Assembly: GCF_900996235.1 (NCBI RefSeq)
Contig: NZ_CAAJGM010000188.1
Span: forward strand, 31,513 to 95,512
DNA from: Paraburkholderia sp. BCC1885
Lineage (GTDB): Bacteria > Pseudomonadota > Gammaproteobacteria > Burkholderiales > Burkholderiaceae
DNA length: 64,000 nucleotides
Direction of reading: 5' to 3'
The position numbers and the translations under genes are program-made. Below the pieces are notes generated by a model. It made no database searches and was not told the origin of the DNA. It was given only the letters and a program-made list of their open reading frames with translations. Every line of letters begins with the position of its first letter. The stretch's first letter is position 1. This document shows positions 17,062 to 25,582 of the stretch, one piece after another.

Positions 17062-18462
17062 TCACTTTCCAATACAGAACCGGCTAAAAATCACTCCCAA
17101 AAGATCATCGGAAGTGAATTCACCCGTAATCGAGTTCAATTGCTCCTGACCTAGCCGCAGTTCCTCTGCAAACAGATCCAGCGCCTGGGCATTCTGATCC
17201 GCGTGCTGCGCGGCGGTCGCGAGATGCTCCTGCGCCGCCCGCAGTGCAATCAGGTGCCGCTCGCGGGCGAGATAGACACTTTCCGCGCCCGCCTGCCATC
17301 CGGCGATCCGTAGCAATTCCGCGCGCAGCAAAGCGATGCCGTCGCCCTGCTTGGCGGAGAGTCGCACCTCGCGCAGGTCGACGTCGCCCGCTTCGCTCAA
17401 CGTGCGCACCGCGGGCGCGATCTCCGTCAGGTCGGTCTTGTTCATCACGCGCAGCACCGGCACGCCAGCGGGAAACCGCGCAGCAATCGCATCGTCTTCG
17501 GCATTCATGCCGGTGCGGGCGTCGAGCAGATGCAGCACGACATCCGCGCGCTCGATCTCATTCCACGTGCGCTCGATGCCGATTTTCTCCACTTCATCCT
17601 CGGTCTCGCGCAGGCCGGCGGTGTCAATCACATGCAGCGGGATGCCCTCGATCTGGATGGTCTGCGCGACCTTGTCACGCGTCGTGCCGGCGATTGGGGT
17701 GACGATGGCTAGTTCGGCGCCGGCCAGTGCATTCAGCAGCGACGATTTGCCGACGTTCGGCTGGCCGGCCAGCACCACCGATAAACCCTCGCGCAGCAGC
17801 GCCCCCTGACGTGCTTCGTTCAGCACGTGAGTGAGCCGCTCGCGGATGCTTGCGAGCTTACCGCGGGCATCCGCGGCCTCGAGGAAGTCGATTTCTTCTT
17901 CGGGGAAATCCAGCGTGGCTTCGACCAGCATCCGCAGCGTGATGACCTCTTCGACCATGGCGTGGATGTCGCGTGAGAACGCGCCTTCCAGCGAGCGCCC
18001 GGCCGAGCGTGCGGCGGCCTCCGTGCTCGCCTCGATCAGATCGGCGACCGCCTCGGCCTGGGCCAGGTCGAGCTTGTCGTTGAGGAACGCGCGACGGGTG
18101 AATTCGCCGGGCTCCGCGAGCCGAAGTCCAACGCCACGGCCGGCGTCGATGCAGCGCTGCAGAACCAGTTGCAGCACGATCGGACCGCCGTGGCCCTGTA
18201 ATTCGAGGACATGCTCGCCGGTGTACGAATTCGGCGCCGGAAAATACAGCGCGATGCCCCGATCGAGCGCGTTGCCGGCCGCATCGAGGAAGGGTACGTA
18301 GCTGGCGTGACGCGGCGTCAGCATCTGGCCGGTGAGCGCTTCTATCAAGGGGGCTGCCGCGGCCGCGCCGGCTCGTCCGAAGGAAATACGAACCACGCCG
18401 ATTCCGCCGCGACCTGGCGCAGTGGCAATGGCGACGATGGGATCGGAATCGGTGGCGAGCAT
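17062..18462 (-). CDS. mnmE: tRNA modification GTPase MnmE
   Basis: With MnmG it installs the 5-aminomethyl-type group on wobble uridine of several tRNAs. The 466-residue protein has an N-terminal tetrahydrofolate-binding domain (IVAIATAPGRGGIGVVRIS), the helical domain, an inserted Ras-like G domain with GQPNVGKSSL, DTAGLRETED and MNKTDL, and the C-terminal FCIGK tail whose cysteine is important in the family. The start at 18462 (MLATDSDPIVA) matches the family; the frame is open to 18579 without similarity. Its 3' end appears to have been an integration site: a diverged copy of the last codons lies 272 bp downstream. It is clustered with yidC as in many bacteria. Confidence 0.96.
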   Translation of the reverse strand: MLATDSDPIVAIATAPGRGGIGVVRISFGRAGAAAAAPLIEALTGQMLTPRHASYVPFLDAAGNALDRGIALYFPAPNSYTGEHVLELQGHGGPIVLQLVLQRCIDAGRGVGLRLAEPGEFTRRAFLNDKLDLAQAEAVADLIEASTEAAARSAGRSLEGAFSRDIHAMVEEVITLRMLVEATLDFPEEEIDFLEAADARGKLASIRERLTHVLNEARQGALLREGLSVVLAGQPNVGKSSLLNALAGAELAIVTPIAGTTRDKVAQTIQIEGIPLHVIDTAGLRETEDEVEKIGIERTWNEIERADVVLHLLDARTGMNAEDDAIAARFPAGVPVLRVMNKTDLTEIAPAVRTLSEAGDVDLREVRLSAKQGDGIALLRAELLRIAGWQAGAESVYLARERHLIALRAAQEHLATAAQHADQNAQALDLFAEELRLGQEQLNSITGEFTSDDLLGVIFSRFCIGK

Positions 18463-18798
18463 GGGAGTGGGGGCAGAGGTAGCGAAGAGAACCGAAGAAA
18501 ACTGAAGAAAACCGACGGCCCGGGTGAGCGCGCGAGGCATTGTAACGCGAGCGGTCCCGACGACTTTATGAGTCGCCATCGAGCGGAGTATCCGGTCTTT
18601 TTATCAGACAAATAGAGATTTATCTCGGCTACGTTAAGATAATTTTTTAGGTCAATGCGACGACCGATGCCTGCCAAAAGATCAGAATGCCCGCTCCGAA
18701 AGGAAAAAAACGCATTCCGGCAAAATTGACGGGCGCTTTATGTGGCGCTTATCTTGGGCTAAAAGTAGCTTAATTGCGTGAAATTATCGCTTAAACGG

Positions 18799-18807
18799 TT
18801 GTCCACA
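18799..18807. promoter_or_regulatory. DnaA-box-like site
   Basis: TTGTCCACA differs by one base from the consensus TTATCCACA and lies in the gap between mnmE and the XRE gene. A single box could be fortuitous. Confidence 0.3.
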
Positions 18808-18837
18808 GTTGGCGCGCCGGATTGCACAATTTGGCCC

Positions 18838-19245
18838 ATGCCGACATCCAAAGAAAAACTAGCGTTCGCCAAGAGGCTGCAGGACCAGATTGCCCGGAAG
18901 AACGTCAAGGGCGGGACTCAGCTCGCGAGGCAATTCAACCTGCTGCATCGGGGCGACGCACCCGTATCGCCGCAGACCGCGCACAAATGGCTGACGGGCC
19001 GCACCATTCCCACGCCGGACAAATTGCAGACCCTCGCCGACTGGCTGGGCGTCGGCGTGCACTGGCTTCACTATGGACCGCCGCCGGCGGCGGGCGTGAA
19101 AACCAGGCCGCTGGCTCCCGGTGAAAAATATCCCTTGGCGCCTGAGACAATCGAACTCGCTTCCAAGATCGAAGCGCTGGACCCGAAGGATCGACATTTC
19201 CTCGAGGAGTTCGTCGAGCGGCTGTACGACGCTGGCAAGGAGTGA
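18838..19245 (+). CDS. XRE-type helix-turn-helix regulator
   Basis: A 135-residue cytosolic DNA-binding protein. The N-terminal half carries a Cro/CI-like HTH (FAKRLQDQIARKNVKGGTQLARQFNLL, then SPQTAHKWLTGRTIPTPDKLQTLADWLGV), a form common in small Burkholderia regulators. The C-terminal half is acidic and helical, with no enzyme motif. The ATG at 18838 is preferred over the upstream in-frame codon at 18778, which lies in promoter-like sequence. It is convergent with yidC across a bidirectional terminator. The target is unknown. Confidence 0.82.
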   Translation: MPTSKEKLAFAKRLQDQIARKNVKGGTQLARQFNLLHRGDAPVSPQTAHKWLTGRTIPTPDKLQTLADWLGVGVHWLHYGPPPAAGVKTRPLAPGEKYPLAPETIELASKIEALDPKDRHFLEEFVERLYDAGKE

Positions 19246-19292
19246 GTCGCTCTCGCCGAGCGTGACGCGGTTCGACGCTTCGATCTGCATAT

Positions 19293-19329
19293 AAAAAAGC
19301 CGCCCGGCGCAAAACCGGGCGGCTTTTTT
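19293..19329. terminator. Bidirectional intrinsic terminator between the XRE gene and yidC
   Basis: A6-GCCGCCCGG, a seven-base loop, and CCGGGCGGC-T6 form a perfect 9-bp GC stem with A/T runs on both sides, ending both convergent transcripts. Confidence 0.9.
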
Positions 19330-19401
19330 ACAGCTTGGTGCGGGAGGAGACGTTAGCGGGTGCCAAACAGAACACCCCCGCTACCGTCCCGCCAACGGGG
19401 T

Positions 19402-21057
19402 TCAGGCCGCCTTGGCTTTCGGCTTGCCCATCATCCGCGTGATGTAGTACTGCTGGGCGATCGACAGCACGTTGTTGACCACGTAGTACAGCACCAGACC
19501 GGCCGGGAAGAAGAAGAACATGACCGAGAACGCGATCGGCATGAACATCATCATCTTGGCTTGAACCGGGTCCGGCGGCGTCGGGTTCAGACGCGTCTGC
19601 AGGAACATCGAGACGGCCATCAGCACCGGCAGGATGAAGAACGGGTCTTGCTGCGACAGATCGTGAATCCACAGAATCCACGGCGCGCCGCGCATTTCCA
19701 CCGACGACAGCAGCACCCAGTACAGCGAGATGAACACCGGAATCTGGATCACGACCGGCAGACAGCCGCCGAATGGATTGACCTTTTCGGTCTTGTACAG
19801 CTCCATCAGCGCCGAGTTCATCTTCTGCGGATCGCCCTTGAAGCGTTCGCGCAGGGCTTGCATGCGCGGCGTGATCGCCTTCATGCGCGCCATCGACTTG
19901 TAGCTGGCCGCCGATAGCGGGAAGAACACGGCCTTGATCAGCAGCGTGAGCAGCACGATCGACCAGCCCCAGTTGCCGACATAGCTGTGGATCTTTTCCA
20001 GCAGCCAGAACAGCGGCTTGGCGATGATCGTCACCCAGCCGTAGTCCTTGACCAGTTCCAGACCCGGCGCGATGCCTTCCAGCATGCGCTCTTCTTCCGG
20101 ACCGGCGAACAGCCTGGCCGACACGTCAGCCGATTGGCCCGGCGCAATGGTCGGCACCGCTTGCTTCACGCCGACGCGGTACAGCGCCGGATCGATCTTT
20201 TCGACGTAGATGTCGCGCTTCACGCCTTGCTGCGGAATCCACGCCGTCGCGAAGTAATGCTGCACCATTGCGATCCAGCCGTTGTCGGCCTGGTTCGCAT
20301 AGTCTTCCTTGTTCTTGTCGATGTCGCTGAACGTCATCTTCTGGAAGTGGTGCTGATCCGTGTACACGGCCGGTCCGATGAACGTGTGCGAGAAGCGCGG
20401 CGTTTCCACCGGCTGGCTATCGCGCACCAGTTCCATGTAGACGGTCGGCGTAACCGGCGTCGAACCCACGTTGACGATCTTCGTGTCGACGCCGATCACG
20501 TAGCTGCCGCGCGTGAACGTGTAAGTCTTCACGACCTTCACGCCGCCCTTGGCCGGCGACTCGAAGCTGAGCGAGAACGACTTGGCGTCGCCCGTCAGAT
20601 CGTGCGGCTGGTTCGGCACCGGCGTGTAGATGTCGGTGTGGTTCGGGAAATCGCCGCCCAGGAGACCCGTGCGCGCCAGATACGTGTGATCGGCGGTGTG
20701 GTCGAACAGGGTGATGACGAGGTCCGGCTGCGTGCCGTTGCCCTTGTTGATCAGCGACAGCTTCGACAGCGTGCCGCCGCGCGTGTCGATCTCGCCGCTG
20801 TAAACGTCAGTCGAGAACGGGATCAGTTGGGCTTGCGCTGCGGGTGCGGCGCCCGGAGCGCCGGCCTGCGTTGCCGGCAAATCGGCGGGCTGGGTTCCAG
20901 GCGTCGTGGTGCCCGGCGCAGCGCTGGCCGCGGTTTGCGTCGGCGTGGCGCTCGGGAAGAACATCGACTGGCGTCCATGGTCGCGTTGCCAGTTGTCGAA
21001 CAGCATGACAGCTGACATGAAAAATATGACCCATAGGACGGTGCGTTTGATATCCAT
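19402..21057 (-). CDS. yidC: Membrane protein insertase YidC
   Basis: Inserts and folds inner-membrane proteins, alone or with SecYEG. The 551-residue protein has the gram-negative layout: N-terminal signal-anchor (MDIKRTVLWVIFFMSAVMLFDNW), an Ala/Pro/Thr-rich linker, the large periplasmic P1 domain, and the conserved five-helix core with KSMARMKAITPRMQALRERFKGD, NPFGGCLPVVIQIPVFISLYWVL and FFFPAGLVLYYVVNN. It belongs to the rpmH-rnpA-yidD-yidC cluster. It reads in the same direction as mnmE and is separated from it by the XRE gene on the other strand. Confidence 0.97.
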   Translation of the reverse strand: MDIKRTVLWVIFFMSAVMLFDNWQRDHGRQSMFFPSATPTQTAASAAPGTTTPGTQPADLPATQAGAPGAAPAAQAQLIPFSTDVYSGEIDTRGGTLSKLSLINKGNGTQPDLVITLFDHTADHTYLARTGLLGGDFPNHTDIYTPVPNQPHDLTGDAKSFSLSFESPAKGGVKVVKTYTFTRGSYVIGVDTKIVNVGSTPVTPTVYMELVRDSQPVETPRFSHTFIGPAVYTDQHHFQKMTFSDIDKNKEDYANQADNGWIAMVQHYFATAWIPQQGVKRDIYVEKIDPALYRVGVKQAVPTIAPGQSADVSARLFAGPEEERMLEGIAPGLELVKDYGWVTIIAKPLFWLLEKIHSYVGNWGWSIVLLTLLIKAVFFPLSAASYKSMARMKAITPRMQALRERFKGDPQKMNSALMELYKTEKVNPFGGCLPVVIQIPVFISLYWVLLSSVEMRGAPWILWIHDLSQQDPFFILPVLMAVSMFLQTRLNPTPPDPVQAKMMMFMPIAFSVMFFFFPAGLVLYYVVNNVLSIAQQYYITRMMGKPKAKAA

Positions 21058-21087
21058 GCGTTGTCTCAGTGTCGATGGAACGGCGCG

Positions 21088-21318
21088 TCAGCGCTTTTCA
21101 GAAATGGGAGGCGGGACAAGATCGATGCCGCCCGCCGAAAACGGGTGGCAGCGGCACAGGCGCCTGGCGGCGAGATAAGTCCCGCGCGCGGCGCCATGAT
21201 ACTGGATTGCTTCGCGCGCGTAATCAGAGCAGGAGGGGTAAAAACGGCACCGGCTGCCGAGCAGAGGACTCACGGCCAGCTTGTAGAAACGCAATAAAGC
21301 GAAAAGTACCGTTTGCAT
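21088..21318 (-). CDS. yidD: Membrane protein insertion efficiency factor YidD
   Basis: A 76-residue protein that assists YidC-dependent insertion. It carries the family signature RFYKLAVSPLLGSRCRFYPSCSDYAREAI and ends CRCHPFSAGGIDLVPP, with the conserved cysteines. The ATG at 21318 gives the normal start (MQTVLFALLRFYK); an upstream open extension overlaps rnpA and is not family-like. It sits between rnpA and yidC, 30 bases ahead of yidC. Confidence 0.95.
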   Translation of the reverse strand: MQTVLFALLRFYKLAVSPLLGSRCRFYPSCSDYAREAIQYHGAARGTYLAARRLCRCHPFSAGGIDLVPPPISEKR

Positions 21319-21403
21319 GACTAGCGCGGCCAGACGGCGCCGCCCAAGAAGGGATACCGGGAGACGTCCAGCCGGCAAGGCCGCCTGAACGTCTCCATGA
21401 GCG

Positions 21404-21883
21404 TCATTGCGTCGCGGGCGCATCCGCGGGTGGCGCCTCACGACGGGCAATTTCGCGCGCTGCCTTGCTGAGCAGCTCCTCTATTTCGCTACGGCACAGC
21501 GTCTTTAACGGCGGCGACGAGGCGGCGGGCATGGCCTTCCTGTCGAAGCGCGTGTGCAACCGCAGCAGCACGTCCCAACCGCCGAACTCCGTGCGGCGCA
21601 GCCGGAAGGCTTCGCGCGCAAGGCGGCGCACCAGATTACGCGTGACCGCGCGCGGCGCATACTTCTTGCCGATCACGAGGCCAAGGCGCGCGTCATTGCC
21701 GGTGGGCCGGGCGTACACGACAAAGTGCGCGGTGCGGCGCCACGGGCGCAAACGAAAAACGGATGAAAACTCATCCGTTTTTAGCAGCCTTGCGGCTTTG
21801 GGGAAGGCGGCTTGCGCTCGCAACGGAACCGAGCCCTGTTGCGGCGCTCCGGCCGTTCCCGCGCTGCCGCGGGCGTCGGACAT
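21404..21883 (-). CDS. rnpA: Ribonuclease P protein component
   Basis: The protein subunit that, with RnpB RNA, removes the 5' leader of pre-tRNAs. The family core is clear: FSSVFRLRPWRRTAHFVVYAR, LGLVIGKKYAPRAVTRNLVRRLAREAFR and WDVLLRLHTRFD. The product is about 159 residues, longer than E. coli RnpA because of N- and C-terminal Ala-rich extensions. The ATG at 21883 is chosen; a TTG three codons upstream (21892) is possible. It follows rpmH by 23 bases in the conserved operon. Confidence 0.95.
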   Translation of the reverse strand: MSDARGSAGTAGAPQQGSVPLRAQAAFPKAARLLKTDEFSSVFRLRPWRRTAHFVVYARPTGNDARLGLVIGKKYAPRAVTRNLVRRLAREAFRLRRTEFGGWDVLLRLHTRFDRKAMPAASSPPLKTLCRSEIEELLSKAAREIARREAPPADAPATQ

Positions 21884-21906
21884 AGCGCGCAATCCGCTCG
21901 CCAGCC

Positions 21907-22041
21907 TTAGATGGCGAGGCGCTTGCGGCCCTTCGCGCGGCGTGCGTTGATGACCTTGCGGCCACCTGCGGTCTTCATGCGGACGCGGAAGCCGTGGGTA
22001 CGCTTGCGACGGGTAACGGAAGGTTGGTAAGTACGTTTCAT
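21907..22041 (-). CDS. rpmH: Ribosomal protein L34
   Basis: A 44-residue basic protein of the large ribosomal subunit ([19 protein letters not shown] ... GRKRLAI), matching L34 throughout. It is the first gene of the rpmH-rnpA-yidD-yidC operon and divergent from dnaA, the canonical arrangement near bacterial origins. GAGAGCAAC precedes the ATG. Confidence 0.98.
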
Positions 22042-22423
22042 GTTGCTCTCACTTGGCAGAGAAATAACCGCGCGAGCATCGCGGAAAGTGCAATGGCCGG
22101 TGGTTCAAAAATTGGTTTTCGCGGAACCCGCTATTTAAACCGGTTTTCTTTTGGTCGTCAATAGTTTAGCGACGTATTCCACAGGCTGGGCGGCCGCCCG
22201 TGGTTTGATCGGTCCCTGTGGATAACTCCCTTTCCTGATTGTTTTGGCGGTAGAATCTCGTCCTACTTCCCAAAAATCCTGCACGCCGCTCCGGCCCGCT
22301 TGCCCCGCAAACCCTTGTGGCACAAGCGCCTGGAGCCGTTCCGCCTGGCCGTTCAGGGCCTTGTTGCGTATCTGCAACAGGGGTGCCGGCGGGGCGTCGT
22401 GCAAACATAACGACAGCAACTTG
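22042..22423. other. rpmH-dnaA divergent intergenic region
   Basis: About 380 bases holding the divergent promoters of rpmH and dnaA. It contains one exact DnaA box (22217-22225) and a looser match, TATTCCACA, near 22172. A TAGAAT hexamer at about 22252 could be a dnaA -10 element. A cluster of boxes and an AT-rich unwinding element, as expected of a full oriC, is not evident by eye. Confidence 0.45.
22217..22225. promoter_or_regulatory. DnaA box upstream of dnaA
   Basis: TGTGGATAA, the exact complement of TTATCCACA, about 200 bp upstream of the dnaA start. It is suited to dnaA autoregulation and possibly origin function. Confidence 0.65.
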
Positions 22424-24004
22424 ATGAACGATTTCTGGCAACACTGTTCCGCACTGCTAGAGCGTGAGCTAACGCCCCAGCAGTACGTGACGTGGATCAA
22501 ACCGTTGGCTCCGGTTGCCTTCGATGCGGCAGCGAACACGCTGAGCATCGCTGCGCCGAACCGCTTCAAGCTCGACTGGGTCAAGAGCCAGTTCTCAGGC
22601 CGCATTTCCGATATGGCACGCGATTTTTGGCACGCGCCGGTCGACGTCCAGTTCGTCCTCGATCCCAAGGCCGGCATGCGCAGCGCGGCAGCTTCGGCGC
22701 CGGCGCAGCGTCCGTCGCAGTTTGCGGGCAACGCCGGCACGGCGGCCGTGGATGCGGCCGTCGGCGCGGTTCAGGCCGCGCAGGGCGCCCGTGTCCATGG
22801 CGCCAATGGCGGCGCGCACGGCGCCAACGCGGGTAACGGCGCACAACAGCAGGCGGGCGACGACGGCGGCGACCTCGATCTGCCGAGCCTCGACGCGAAC
22901 GAAGCCGCCGCGGCCCGCCGCACGTGGCGTCCGGGCCAGAGCGCCGCGCAGCAAGGTAACGCCGAGAGCGATTCGATGTACGAACGCTCGAAGCTCAATC
23001 CGGTGCTCACCTTCGACAATTTCGTGACCGGTAAGGCCAACCAGTTGGCGCGCGCCGCCGCGATCCAGGTGGCGGACAATCCCGGCATCTCCTACAACCC
23101 GCTGTTTCTATATGGCGGCGTGGGCCTCGGCAAGACTCACCTGATTCACGCAATCGGCAACCAGTTGCTGATGGACAAGGCCGGCGCGCGGATCCGCTAC
23201 ATCCACGCGGAACAATATGTCTCGGACGTGGTAAAGGCGTACCAGCGCAAGGCGTTCGACGACTTCAAGCGTTACTACCATTCGCTCGACCTGCTGCTGA
23301 TCGACGATATTCAGTTCTTCTCCGGCAAGTCGCGCACCCAGGAAGAGTTCTTCTACGCGTTCGAAGCGCTGGTGGCGAACAAGGCGCAGGTGATCATCAC
23401 GAGCGATACATACCCGAAGGAAATTTCGGGTATCGACGACCGCCTGATCTCGCGCTTCGACTCCGGCCTGACGGTGGCGATCGAGCCGCCCGAACTGGAA
23501 ATGCGCGTCGCGATTCTGATGCGCAAGGCGCAATCCGAAGGCGTGAGCCTGAACGAGGACGTGGCGTTCTTCGTCGCCAAGCATCTGCGCTCGAACGTGC
23601 GCGAGCTGGAAGGCGCGCTGCGCAAGATCCTCGCGTATTCGAAATTCCACGGCCGCGAGATATCTATCGAGCTGACCAAGGAAGCGCTGAAAGACTTGCT
23701 GACGGTGCAGAATCGTCAGATTTCCGTCGAAAACATCCAGAAGACGGTGGCCGATTTCTACAGCATCAAGGTCGCCGACATGTATTCGAAGAAGCGGCCG
23801 GCGAACATTGCGCGGCCGCGTCAGATTGCGATGTATCTGGCAAAGGAACTGACGCAGAAAAGTTTGCCGGAAATTGGCGAACTGTTTGGCGGCCGCGATC
23901 ACACGACCGTGCTGCACGCGGTCCGTAAAATTGCTGCCGAGCGCGGCACGGATGCGCAGTTGAACCACGAACTGCACGTGCTCGAACAGACGCTGAAGGG
24001 TTGA
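22424..24004 (+). CDS. dnaA: Chromosomal replication initiator DnaA
   Basis: Binds DnaA boxes and opens oriC. The 526-residue protein has domain I (MNDFWQHCSALLERELTPQQYVTWIKPL), a long Ala/Gly/Gln-rich domain II linker (about residues 85-175), the AAA+ domain with GGVGLGKTHLIHAIGN, the Walker B LLIDDIQFF and the arginine-finger region DDRLISRFDSGL, and the C-terminal DNA-binding signature GGRDHTTVLHAVRKI. The start at 22424 is the canonical one; the upstream open frame is promoter sequence. dnaN follows after 360 bases, then gyrB. Confidence 0.98.
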   Translation: MNDFWQHCSALLERELTPQQYVTWIKPLAPVAFDAAANTLSIAAPNRFKLDWVKSQFSGRISDMARDFWHAPVDVQFVLDPKAGMRSAAASAPAQRPSQFAGNAGTAAVDAAVGAVQAAQGARVHGANGGAHGANAGNGAQQQAGDDGGDLDLPSLDANEAAAARRTWRPGQSAAQQGNAESDSMYERSKLNPVLTFDNFVTGKANQLARAAAIQVADNPGISYNPLFLYGGVGLGKTHLIHAIGNQLLMDKAGARIRYIHAEQYVSDVVKAYQRKAFDDFKRYYHSLDLLLIDDIQFFSGKSRTQEEFFYAFEALVANKAQVIITSDTYPKEISGIDDRLISRFDSGLTVAIEPPELEMRVAILMRKAQSEGVSLNEDVAFFVAKHLRSNVRELEGALRKILAYSKFHGREISIELTKEALKDLLTVQNRQISVENIQKTVADFYSIKVADMYSKKRPANIARPRQIAMYLAKELTQKSLPEIGELFGGRDHTTVLHAVRKIAAERGTDAQLNHELHVLEQTLKG

Positions 24005-24364
24005 TACCGGACTGGCCGTGAGGCGAGGCCTGAGGGCAAATCCGGGGTGGGAGCAGGGTAGTTGACGGGCTATTCGCGGGGCAATTGCGGGGTAGCTACC
24101 CGATAACTACCGGGTATCCGCGCGGCCTAGGTGGTGCTGCCTAAAGTTTGGGCAAAAAGCAGGAAAAATCGACCTGTTTATTTCGGAACTCACCCCCATT
24201 TTAGGGGAGCGGTTCTGTTTTCAGGCACAATACAGGTTTAACCGCCCGGCGGCTTGGGGCGGGTGTACGCCGTGACTGGCGCAGCGTAGCGCCGGCGGGG
24301 GCCGGGGCCGCGTGCAGGAATTGCCGAGTGGGCGCGCAGGCCGTCACATCAACGAAGGAACTCT
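24005..24364. other. dnaA-dnaN intergenic region
   Basis: A 360-bp gap with short inverted motifs (GGTAGCTACC near 24091, TAACTACCGGGTA) and AT-richer sequence from 24140 to 24240 that probably carries the dnaN promoter. No exact DnaA box is seen, so I do not assign oriC here. Confidence 0.4.
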
Positions 24365-25468
24365 ATGCAACTGGTCAAGACCGAACGCGATAACCTCCTC
24401 AGGCCGCTGCAAACCGTGAGCGGCATCGTCGAACGCCGCCATACGTTGCCGATCCTCGCCAACTTGCTGATTACCAAGAACGGCCCCGACGTGTCGTTCC
24501 TGTCCACCGACCTCGAACTTCAGATCACCACGCACGGCGACTTCGGCGTGGGCGGCGATTCGGTTGCGACAACGGTAGCGGCGCGCAAGCTGCTGGACAT
24601 CCTGCGTGCCATGCCCGACGGCCAGGTCACGCTGACGCTGAACGACAAGCGCCTCACCGTGCAATCCGGCAAGAGCCGCTTTGCGCTACAGACGCTGGCC
24701 GCGGACGAATTTCCCACCGTCGCCCAAGCTAAAGACTTCGGTGCGAACCTGGTGGTTCCGCAGAAGACGTTCCGCCAACTGCTCGGCATGGTCCATTTCT
24801 CGATGGCCCAACAGGACATTCGCTACTACCTGAACGGCATGCTGCTGGTAGTGGACGGCGACCAGTTGATGGCGGTGGCAACAGACGGTCACCGTCTGGC
24901 GTTCTCGTCCATGAAGATTGAAGGTTCGTTTGCGCGCCAGGAAGTGATCATCCCGCGCAAGACGATTCTCGAACTGCAGCGTCTGCTGGAAGACATCGAC
25001 GACACGCTGAAGATCGACATTGCGCCGAGCCAGGTGAAGTTCACCTTCGGTCAGGTCGAACTGGTGTCGAAGCTGGTGGAAGGGAAATTCCCGGACTTCC
25101 AGCGCGTGATTCCGAAGTCGCACAAGAACCAGTTCCTGATTGGCCGCGAAGAACTGCAGCGTTCGCTGCAACGCGCGGCCATTCTGACCTCGGACAAATT
25201 CAAGGGCGTGCGCTGCATCATCGAGCCGGGCCAGTTGAAGATCATGTCCACCAACGCCGACCAGGAAGAAGCCCAGGAAGAACTGGAAATCGCGTATACC
25301 GGCGACAGCGTCGATATCGGGTTTAACGTCACGTATCTGCTCGACGTGCTGGCAAACCTGAAGGTCGACATGTTGCAAGTGAGTCTGGGTGATGCCAGCT
25401 CCAGCGCGTTGATCACGATTCCCGAGAACGACGAATTCAAGTACGTCGTGATGCCGATGCGCATCTAA
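24365..25468 (+). CDS. dnaN: DNA polymerase III sliding clamp (beta)
   Basis: The ring-shaped processivity clamp. The 367 residues show three repeated clamp domains and family phrases VSGIVERRHTLPILANLLI, YLNGMLLVVDGDQLMAVATDGHRLAFS, KGVRCIIEPGQLKIMSTNADQEEAQEELE and the C-terminal YVVMPMRI. GAAGGA lies before the ATG. Its own terminator follows at 25492-25522, ahead of gyrB. Confidence 0.98.
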   Translation: MQLVKTERDNLLRPLQTVSGIVERRHTLPILANLLITKNGPDVSFLSTDLELQITTHGDFGVGGDSVATTVAARKLLDILRAMPDGQVTLTLNDKRLTVQSGKSRFALQTLAADEFPTVAQAKDFGANLVVPQKTFRQLLGMVHFSMAQQDIRYYLNGMLLVVDGDQLMAVATDGHRLAFSSMKIEGSFARQEVIIPRKTILELQRLLEDIDDTLKIDIAPSQVKFTFGQVELVSKLVEGKFPDFQRVIPKSHKNQFLIGREELQRSLQRAAILTSDKFKGVRCIIEPGQLKIMSTNADQEEAQEELEIAYTGDSVDIGFNVTYLLDVLANLKVDMLQVSLGDASSSALITIPENDEFKYVVMPMRI

Positions 25469-25491
25469 CGCGTCCAACATCAAGAAGAACA

Positions 25492-25522
25492 CCAAGGGGC
25501 GCAGCGCCCCTTTGGCGTTTTT
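25492..25522 (+). terminator. Intrinsic terminator after dnaN
   Basis: CCAAGGGGCGC and GCGCCCCTTTGG form an 11-bp stem with a single bulged T and a one-base loop region, followed by GCGTTTTT. Confidence 0.85.
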
Positions 25523-25582
25523 ATGGTGTTTTGAAAAGTCCCGAGCAGTAACCAGGCAGCAACGCAGAACCGGAAAAAATCC

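Noticed and set aside
22042..24364. Full oriC assignment around dnaA
   Set aside because: Only one exact DnaA box and no box cluster or clear unwinding element seen by eye; GC-skew analysis would be needed.
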